Origin: Planctomycetota bacterium
GTDB lineage: Bacteria > Planctomycetota > UBA1135 > UBA2386
Assembly: GCA_028281765.1 (NCBI GenBank)
Contig: JANQJF010000098.1
Location: forward strand, 1-41,206
DNA length: 41,206 nt
Direction: 5' to 3'
Under the pieces are notes generated by a model. That model saw only the letters and a list, made by a program, of their open reading frames with translations, ran no database searches and had not been told where the DNA came from. Every line of letters begins with the position of its first letter. Positions within the stretch are counted from its first letter, which is position 1. Positions 10,690 through 16,966 of this stretch are shown here, piece after piece. The position numbers and the translations under genes are program-made.

Positions 10690-13242
10690 CTATCGAGGCG
10701 TCGGAACCGGCTCCAACGCCTGCAGCTCTTCGGCGGTCCAGGCGGTCGTGCGCTCCGCCGTCGCCGCCCGCACGCGCCCGACGAACGCCTCGTCGGCCGG
10801 CTCGGCCGCGTGGTCCCATGCGCGTCGCACGTAGGTCATCACGCCTGCGACATCTTCGTCGTCGAGGTCGCGGTGTGGAATCATCGGCGCGAGATGGTAC
10901 TTCTCGCCATCGACGACGATCGGACCGCGCACGCCGTGTAGCACGATCCGCGCGAGCACCTCCGGAGAACCGAGCACCCACTCCGAGTTTCGCAGCGGCG
11001 GAGCGGACGCGGAGCCCGCACCGTCGACGAGGTGGCACGCGATGCAGCGTTTCGTGTAGACCTGCTCCCCGTGGGCAAAGAGCTCGGCCGCCGCGGCATC
11101 GAGCTCGGCCGGCTCCGGCGCGTCCGCGCGCCATTCGATGGCCGCGAGCACGCGCTGCGAGAGACTCTGCACGTCGCCGCGCGCCGTCTCGCACAGGGAC
11201 GTGAACGCCCGTGGCTCGATCGCGAGCTGGACCTTCTTCGCACCCTTGCGCGGCAGGCCATCGAGCGCGCCCTGCAGGAGCGCCACTTGGTGCGCGGACT
11301 CGAGCGTCGCGAGGCGTGCGAGTAGGCTCGCGAGCTCGCCCGGATCGCGGCGGCGCGCGACACACGAAGCGAGGCGCCGCATCATGCGGCCGCGATCGCC
11401 CTCGGGCCAATCCACGACCAGTCGATCCAAGAACGCGAGCTCGCGACCCGCGAGACCGCTGATGACGGCATCCCGCTCGACATCGACGAAGCCGTCCTCG
11501 AGGAGCGACACGAGCACCTGCTCGGCGAACTCGCGGAGCGCCGGCTCGCGCGGCGACACGGCGCCGAGGGTGAACGCGAGCTGCATCCGGACCCGGAGAT
11601 CCGCGTCGCGCACCATGCCGGACAGCATCTCGAGCGCGATCCAGTCGACGTTCCGACGCGACCCGTCGAGGCGTTCGTCGAAGAGCCGGATCGCGGCAGT
11701 CCGCACGTCGGGGTGACGATCCCGGAGCGCGTGGAAGAGCGTCGCCCGGTCGAGCGCGTCGAGTCCGTGCAGCGTGTAGAGCGACTGGACGCGCACCGCG
11801 CCCGGTCGCTCCGAGGCCACGAGCTCGCGCAGCATCGGCGCCGCGGTTCGCTGTCCACGCTCGACGAGCAGCCGCTGCGCGGTGTCACGCTGCCAGCCGC
11901 TACGAGCCTGGAGCGCTTCGACGAGCTGCGGCACGGTCGCGCGCGCGAGCTTCGGCAGCCGGGACAACTTCGGCGTGCGGTCGGACGCGACGCGGTAGAT
12001 CCGGCCGAGATCGAGCGGCTGCTCGAGGTCGAGCTTCTCGACGTGCTTGCGGAGGTAGGAGGTGACGAAGTTGCGGTGCTGAATCACGCCGCGGTACATG
12101 TCGACGACGTAGATAGCATCGTCCGGCCCTTGGAACACGTCGACCGGCCGGAACCTCTCGTCGGTCGACGCCAAGAACTCCTCACGGTCGTAGGCATTCT
12201 CGACTCGGAACGACGCGCCGTTGCGCTGCACGCGCGCGCGCCGCACGAAGTTGCCCGTCGGTTCGCACACGAACAGATTGCCGTAAAACGAATCGTCGAA
12301 GCCGGCGCCACGGTAGACGAGCGCACCGCACGCGCCGGTGAAGTTCGCGAGTCGACCGTCGCGGCGCAGCGTGTTGCGACGATACGCACGGTTCACGCCG
12401 AGGTTGACGCGTGCCGGCCACACCGCCTCGGTCTTCGAGAGGCGGACTTCGGTGAACGCCGCGCGCGGGAGGTGCGGGTTGCGAGCGCCGTAGTGCGGAG
12501 GCGCGAGGTGACCGCGAGCGAAGACGCTGTTGTTGTTGAAGAACCAGCGACCGAAGTCGTCGCGGGACAGTCCCCACTGGCCGCCGGCCGTGACCTTGGA
12601 CCATTCCCAGCTGCCGTCACGGAGACGCCGCAATCGCCGGCCGTAGCGCGCGAAGTAGATGTAGTTGTCGAGCCCGAGCCGCGGGCTGTTGGCCGCGTGT
12701 TCCGGATTCTTGAGACCCTGATCGAATCCGTCCCCGACGACTTCTCGATGGTCCGCGCGACCGTCCCCGTCCCTGTCCTCGCAGAACCAGAGGTTGGGCG
12801 GCGAGAGCACGAGCGCACCGCCGTAGGCCGGCATCACGGCACGGGGCAGGACCAGCCCGCTGAGGAACTCGGTGCGATGATCCATCTGCCCGTCGCCGCT
12901 GCGGTCTTCGAGCACGGCGATCACGCCCGTCGGCCGCGATTCCCCCTCGCCCCGGATGTCCGGCATGTAGCTCCGCATCTCGACGACCCAGAGCCTCCCG
13001 TGAGCGTCGAACGAGGCGGTCACGGGCGCGACGACGATCGGCTCCGCCGCAACGAGTTCGAGTCGGCAGCCGGCCGCGACCCGGAACGAGCCGCGCGCCT
13101 GTGTCGGGGTCAGCACCGGAGCCGGCGGCGCGCTGACGCCACGGATCGGCAGGTCCTGCGATTCACCCTTCTTGTCGCCGGCTTGTGCTGCAAGCGCCGA
13201 GCATGAGACGAGGGCCAGGAAGAGCGAGCGAAGCGGCGACAT
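10690..13242 (-). CDS. Planctomycete-type membrane-bound dehydrogenase-like protein: propeller, HEAT-like repeats and cytochrome c
   Basis: An 850-residue exported protein, taking the ATG at 13242 because the signal peptide MSPLRSLFLALVSCSALAAQ starts there. The order is an N-terminal PVC-type propeller domain (about 50-430, with FDAHGRLWVVEMRSYMPDI and DDAIYVVDMYRGVIQHRNFV), an alpha-helical HEAT-like region (about 470-720), and a C-terminal cytochrome c domain. The heme site is C733-I-A-C-H737 and a likely axial methionine lies in APMIPHRDLDD. This architecture is widespread and expanded in Planctomycetes and is thought to oxidise extracellular sugars or alcohols, passing electrons to periplasmic carriers. 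The substrate is not deducible. It is divergent from prfC. Confidence 0.9.
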   Translation of the reverse strand: MSPLRSLFLALVSCSALAAQAGDKKGESQDLPIRGVSAPPAPVLTPTQARGSFRVAAGCRLELVAAEPIVVAPVTASFDAHGRLWVVEMRSYMPDIRGEGESRPTGVIAVLEDRSGDGQMDHRTEFLSGLVLPRAVMPAYGGALVLSPPNLWFCEDRDGDGRADHREVVGDGFDQGLKNPEHAANSPRLGLDNYIYFARYGRRLRRLRDGSWEWSKVTAGGQWGLSRDDFGRWFFNNNSVFARGHLAPPHYGARNPHLPRAAFTEVRLSKTEAVWPARVNLGVNRAYRRNTLRRDGRLANFTGACGALVYRGAGFDDSFYGNLFVCEPTGNFVRRARVQRNGASFRVENAYDREEFLASTDERFRPVDVFQGPDDAIYVVDMYRGVIQHRNFVTSYLRKHVEKLDLEQPLDLGRIYRVASDRTPKLSRLPKLARATVPQLVEALQARSGWQRDTAQRLLVERGQRTAAPMLRELVASERPGAVRVQSLYTLHGLDALDRATLFHALRDRHPDVRTAAIRLFDERLDGSRRNVDWIALEMLSGMVRDADLRVRMQLAFTLGAVSPREPALREFAEQVLVSLLEDGFVDVERDAVISGLAGRELAFLDRLVVDWPEGDRGRMMRRLASCVARRRDPGELASLLARLATLESAHQVALLQGALDGLPRKGAKKVQLAIEPRAFTSLCETARGDVQSLSQRVLAAIEWRADAPEPAELDAAAAELFAHGEQVYTKRCIACHLVDGAGSASAPPLRNSEWVLGSPEVLARIVLHGVRGPIVVDGEKYHLAPMIPHRDLDDEDVAGVMTYVRRAWDHAAEPADEAFVGRVRAATAERTTAWTAEELQALEPVPTPR

Positions 13243-13404
13243 GGGGATGATTCGAGCAATCCGGCGGATGCGATCCACAGGGTTCTGATCGGATCCGTGC
13301 GCCCGGAGGCTCAAGGAATGCGCCGCAACGCCCCATGCGGACGGCTCATGGCCACCCTGGACCTCGAAGTCGACGCGTCCTACGATCCGCCGCCCTTCCG
13401 AGCC

Positions 13405-14997
13405 ATGACCCAGGACATCGCACAACAAGTCGAGCGGCGGCGCACCTTCGCGATCATCTCGCACCCCGACGCCGGCAAGACGACGCTGACCGAGAAGCTC
13501 TTACTTTACGGCGGCGCGATCCAGACAGCCGGGTCCGTCAAGGGCAAGGGCTCGAGCGCGCACGCGACGTCCGACTGGATGGAGCTCGAGAAGAAGCGCG
13601 GGATCTCGATCACGAGCTCGGCGCTGCACTTCGAGTACGACGGCCACGTCATCAACCTGCTCGACACGCCGGGTCACCAGGACTTTTCCGAAGACACGTA
13701 TCGCACGCTCGTCGCGGCCGACGCCGCGCTGATGCTGATCGACGGTGCGAAGGGCGTCGAGCCGCAGACCATCAAGCTGTTCAAGGTGTGCCGCGACCGC
13801 GGCATCCCGATCGTCACGGTCGTCAACAAGATGGACCGCCCGGCGCAGGACCCGTTCGAGCTCATGGACGAAGTCGAGCGCGTGCTCGGGATCACGGTCG
13901 TGCCGCGCACTTGGCCGATCGGATCGGGACCGAACTTCCTCGGCGTCTACGAATTCGAGTCGAAGCAGGTCTTCCAGTTCGAACGCGCGGACCACGGCTC
14001 GCAGCGCGCCGCCGTCCAGGTCAAGGGTCCGGACGACCCGGCCCTCGCCGAGCAGCTGGGCGAACAGCAGCACGAGAAGCTGCTCGAGGACCTGATGCTC
14101 GTGTCGGAGGCGGTGGATCCGTTCGACATCGACAAGTTCCTCAAGCAGGAGCAGTCGCCGATGTTCTTCGCGAGCGCGATCACGAACTTCGGCGTCGAGA
14201 ACCTGCTGCGCCGCTTCATCGAGCTCGCACCGTGCCCCGGCCCGCTACCGACGACGAAGGGCGAGATCGCGCCGACCGAGGAGTTCTTCTCGGGCTTCGT
14301 CTACAAGGTCGCGGCCAACATGGACAAGAACCACCGCGACCGCATCGCGTTCTTGCGAGTGACGTCCGGTCGGTTCGAACGCGGCATGGGTGCGAAGCAC
14401 CTGCGACTCGGCCGCGAGATGAAGCTGTCGCATCCACACCGCTTCTTCGGCCAGGAGCGCGTGACGATCGACGAGGCCTGGCCCGGCGACGTGATCGGCC
14501 TGATCAACCCGGGCCTGTTCCGTGTCGGCGACGTCGTCAGCTCGGGCCCGAAGCTCGAAGTGCGGAACTTCCCGCGTTTCCCTCCCGAGATCTACGCGCA
14601 AGTCCGGCCGAAGGACCCGTCGATGAGCAAGGGCTTCAACAAGGGGCTCAAGCAGCTCGGTGAGGAGGGCGTCGTCCAGGTGTTCTGGCCGCGGACGGGC
14701 GCGCGCGAGCCAATCCTCGGCGCCGTCGGCGAGCTGCAGCTGGAGGTGTTCAAGCACCGGCTGGAGCAGGAATACTCGGTCGCGATCGCGATGGATCGGA
14801 AGGGGTATTCCCGGGCGAGGTGGCTGGTCAAGGTCACGGACTCGCTACTGGATCTGCTGCCAATGGTCGTGCTGGACGACGCGGATCGACCGGTGGCGCT
14901 GTTCAACAGTGATTTCGAGATCGAGTATGCGCAGAAGCGGTACGAGGATCTGGAGATGCACGAGGCGCCGCCGACGGAGGAGGAGTCGGTCGCGTAA
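13405..14997 (+). CDS. prfC: Peptide chain release factor 3 (RF3), translational GTPase
   Basis: A 530-residue protein, nearly the same length as E. coli RF3 (529). The start at 13405 gives the family N-terminus. Two upstream in-frame ATGs (13318 and 13348) would add a non-conserved extension. GTPase motifs: G1 HPDAGKTT (residues 20-27), switch I region with GISITSS, G3 DTPGHQDF, G4 NKMD. Later domains carry the RF3-type sequence APCPGPLPTTKGEI and the C-terminal KHRLEQEYSV/DRPVALFNSD blocks. It removes RF1 and RF2 from the ribosome after peptide release, using GTP. Codon use shifts to G-ending codons in the last 80 residues. It is read away from the cytochrome c/HEAT gene, with a 162-base intergenic region between the starts. 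Confidence 0.96.
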   Translation: MTQDIAQQVERRRTFAIISHPDAGKTTLTEKLLLYGGAIQTAGSVKGKGSSAHATSDWMELEKKRGISITSSALHFEYDGHVINLLDTPGHQDFSEDTYRTLVAADAALMLIDGAKGVEPQTIKLFKVCRDRGIPIVTVVNKMDRPAQDPFELMDEVERVLGITVVPRTWPIGSGPNFLGVYEFESKQVFQFERADHGSQRAAVQVKGPDDPALAEQLGEQQHEKLLEDLMLVSEAVDPFDIDKFLKQEQSPMFFASAITNFGVENLLRRFIELAPCPGPLPTTKGEIAPTEEFFSGFVYKVAANMDKNHRDRIAFLRVTSGRFERGMGAKHLRLGREMKLSHPHRFFGQERVTIDEAWPGDVIGLINPGLFRVGDVVSSGPKLEVRNFPRFPPEIYAQVRPKDPSMSKGFNKGLKQLGEEGVVQVFWPRTGAREPILGAVGELQLEVFKHRLEQEYSVAIAMDRKGYSRARWLVKVTDSLLDLLPMVVLDDADRPVALFNSDFEIEYAQKRYEDLEMHEAPPTEEESVA

Positions 14998-15167
14998 TTC
15001 TGTTCGGCGCTGACGCGCCTCACTGTCGACTGCGTCGACGCCGCTGGTATCCAGACGCCAGACGTCTCGCTCGAGCAGGGCCAGGCCCGAGCCCAGCGCT
15101 GATAATCGGCCGACGCGGCGGAGGCGACGCCCCCCCCCAAGCCCCCCGTAGGTTTGGCAACGCGTAA

Positions 15168-15206
15168 CGCAGGCGTAGCCGCCTGCGCCAGGGGGCTACC
15201 GCCCCC
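15168..15206. repeat. Two adjacent hairpins downstream of prfC
   Basis: The 8-bp perfect stem CGCAGGCG-TAGC-CGCCTGCG (15168-15187) is followed after three bases by the 6-bp perfect stem GGGGGC-TACC-GCCCCC (15191-15206). The loops are four bases each. They lie about 170 bases beyond the prfC stop. The second matches the layout of the hairpin at 15329-15349, with a G5 arm, short loop, C5-6 arm and a further C tract. Confidence 0.6.
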
Positions 15207-15328
15207 CGGACCCCCGGCGGCCTCCTGAGACGGGTGAGTCGGAAGTATCCAAGATGCCCGGGCAGCGAACGGTGTTCGGCCGTCGCACGGTCACCGGCAG
15301 GCATTGGCCACGCTCGCTCCGCTCGCTA

Positions 15329-15349
15329 GCTGGGGGCGCTGCCCCCAGC
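15329..15349. repeat. Perfect 9-bp G/C-tract hairpin upstream of gdhA
   Basis: Arms GCTGGGGGC and GCCCCCAGC enclose the loop GCT, followed by CCCCCGG. The preceding bases form a short CGCTCGCT-type tandem. Sequences of this general layout are scattered between genes in several high-GC bacterial groups. Here it lies about 115 bases before the gdhA start. Confidence 0.6.
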
Positions 15350-15465
15350 CCCCCGGTGCGGTGGACGGAATCGGGTACGGGTGGGTCGACTACCCCCTGG
15401 CCCCCCGCCCGTTCCACGATAGCCTGCAAGGCACTTCCTACTCACCCTTCGAGGTCGATACCCCC

Positions 15466-16827
15466 ATGCAGGATTACGTCGTGCGTCTCATGGAAGACGT
15501 GAAGGCGAAGAACCCCGCCGAGCCGGAGTTCCACCAAGCGGTCGAAGAAGTTGCCGAGTCGCTCGTGCTCGTGATGGAGAAGCATCCCGAGTATCGCAGC
15601 GCGAAGATCCTCGAGCGGATCATCGAACCCGAGCGCGTGATCATGTTCCGCGTGCCGTGGAAGGACGACCATGGCGACGTCCAGGTCAACCGCGGCTTCC
15701 GCATCGAGATGAACAGCGCGATCGGACCCTACAAGGGCGGTCTGCGCTTCCACCCGTCGGTGAATCTCGGGATCTTGAAGTTCCTCGCGTTCGAGCAGGT
15801 CTTCAAGAACTCGCTCACGACGCTGCCGATGGGCGGCGGCAAGGGTGGCTCCGACTTCGATCCGAAGGGCAAGAGCGACGACGAGGTCATGAAGTTCTGT
15901 CAGAGCTTCATGACGGAGCTGCATCGGCACATCGGTCCCAACACCGACGTGCCGGCCGGCGACATCGGCGTCGGCGGTCGTGAGATCGGCTACATGTTCG
16001 GCCAATACAAGCGCCTCGCGAACGAGTTCACGGGCGTGCTGACCGGCAAGGGCCGCAACTGGGGCGGCTCGCTGATCCGTCCCGAGGCGACCGGCTACGG
16101 CACGATCTACTTCGCGAAGGAGATGATGAAGACGCGCGGCGAGACGTTCGAAGGCAAGCACTGCCTCGTCTCCGGCAGCGGCAACGTCGCGCAGTTCGCG
16201 GTCGAGAAGCTGCTCGAACTCGGCGCGAAGCCGGTGTCCCTGTCGGACTCGGGCGGCCACATCTACGACAAGGACGGTATCGACTCCGACAAGCTCGCGT
16301 GGGTCATGGACCTCAAGAACAACCGTCGCGGACGCATCAGCGAGTATGCGGACGAGTTCAAGAACGCGGTCTACACGCCGACGGACGCGACCCTCGACCA
16401 CAACCCGCTCTGGGACCACAAGGCCGATTGCGCATTCCCGTGCGCGACCCAGAACGAGATCAACGCGATCGACGCTTCGAACCTGCTGAAGAACGGCATC
16501 ACGGTCGTCAGCGAAGGCGCGAACATGCCGACGACTGCCGACGGCGTGCGACAGTTCCTCGAGGCGCGCATTCTCTACGGTCCCGGCAAAGCCGCGAACG
16601 CCGGCGGCGTCGCCGTCTCCGGCCTCGAGATGGCGCAGAACAGCATGCGCTACAGCTGGACGCGCGACGAAGTCGACAGCCGGCTGCAGATGATCATGGC
16701 CGACATCCACGGCGCATGCGTGGATGCGGGAGACCGGTTCGGCACGCCCGGAAACTACGTGAACGGTGCCAACATCGCCGGCTTCCTCAAGGTCGCCGAT
16801 TCGATGATGGATCAAGGCTGCGTGTGA
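15466..16827 (+). CDS. gdhA: Glutamate dehydrogenase, probably NADP-dependent
   Basis: A 453-residue protein, close to the hexameric bacterial GdhA length (447 in E. coli). The start is the ATG at 15466, which gives the family N-terminus (MQDYVVRLMEDVKAKNPAEP). It interconverts 2-oxoglutarate plus ammonia and glutamate in the cytoplasm. Visible motifs are the substrate site GPYKGGLRFHPSVN, the PMGGGKGGSDFDPKGKS loop with active-site lysines (first at residue 126), PAGDIGVGGREIGYMFGQYK, the Rossmann loop GSGNVAQ, and SEGANMPTT. The serine-rich SLSDSGG segment after the second Rossmann strand is typical of NADP-preferring enzymes. A clear terminator follows directly. It serves ammonia assimilation. 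Confidence 0.96.
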   Translation: MQDYVVRLMEDVKAKNPAEPEFHQAVEEVAESLVLVMEKHPEYRSAKILERIIEPERVIMFRVPWKDDHGDVQVNRGFRIEMNSAIGPYKGGLRFHPSVNLGILKFLAFEQVFKNSLTTLPMGGGKGGSDFDPKGKSDDEVMKFCQSFMTELHRHIGPNTDVPAGDIGVGGREIGYMFGQYKRLANEFTGVLTGKGRNWGGSLIRPEATGYGTIYFAKEMMKTRGETFEGKHCLVSGSGNVAQFAVEKLLELGAKPVSLSDSGGHIYDKDGIDSDKLAWVMDLKNNRRGRISEYADEFKNAVYTPTDATLDHNPLWDHKADCAFPCATQNEINAIDASNLLKNGITVVSEGANMPTTADGVRQFLEARILYGPGKAANAGGVAVSGLEMAQNSMRYSWTRDEVDSRLQMIMADIHGACVDAGDRFGTPGNYVNGANIAGFLKVADSMMDQGCV

Positions 16828-16950
16828 GGGGGCGCGCTTCGCGCGCGTTTTTCTCGGGCGCGGGCGCGGGCTGGGGCTCGGGCGCGAACGGGAGTTCGGG
16901 CTCGGGCTCGATGGGGAATTCGGGCCCGGGCGCGCGTGTGAGGGGGCGCG
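16820..16950. repeat. 17-bp direct repeats enclosing a G-rich, quadruplex-prone segment
   Basis: The 17-mer GCGTGTGAGGGGGCGCG occurs at 16820-16836, across the gdhA stop codon, and again perfectly at 16934-16950, 114 bases later. The DNA between holds the gdhA terminator and a low-complexity tract with repeated GGGCTC/GGGCGC units. Bases 16856-16876 fit a G-quadruplex pattern of four runs of at least three G separated by 3, 3 and 2 bases, and further GGG runs follow. The next gene starts 16 bases after the second repeat. Confidence 0.75.
16830..16853 (+). terminator. Rho-independent terminator of gdhA
   Basis: A GC stem of 6 bp (GCGCGC 16832-16837 with GCGCGC 16841-16846), a TTC loop, then a T5 tract at 16848-16852. 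It begins four bases after the gdhA stop codon, so it should end the gdhA transcript. Confidence 0.85.
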
Positions 16951-16966
16951 GGCTTAGGCTGGGGGC

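Larger units (their letters stand above)
14998..15465. other. 468-base intergenic region with structured G/C-tract repeats
   Basis: No credible gene fits here. The in-frame TTG extension of gdhA to 15304 has atypical composition and no family similarity. The region holds an 8-bp hairpin (CGCAGGCG at 15168-15175 with CGCCTGCG at 15180-15187), a 6-bp hairpin (GGGGGC 15191-15196 with GCCCCC 15201-15206), and a 9-bp hairpin (GCTGGGGGC 15329-15337 with GCCCCCAGC 15341-15349). The last is preceded by CGCTCGCTCCGCTCGCT. Both G5/C5 hairpins are followed by a second C tract and CGG, suggesting related repeat modules. Any of them could act as terminators for prfC. The promoter of gdhA presumably lies near 15400-15455 but no box is clear. 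Confidence 0.6.

Noticed and set aside
11713..13206. 497-codon open frame antisense to the cytochrome c/HEAT gene
   Set aside because: No recognisable motif and Arg/Glu/Ala-rich composition. The opposite strand encodes a clear CxxCH protein.
15304..15465. Upstream TTG start adding 54 residues to glutamate dehydrogenase
   Set aside because: The extension runs through the G/C-tract hairpin and has no family similarity. The ATG at 15466 gives the normal length.
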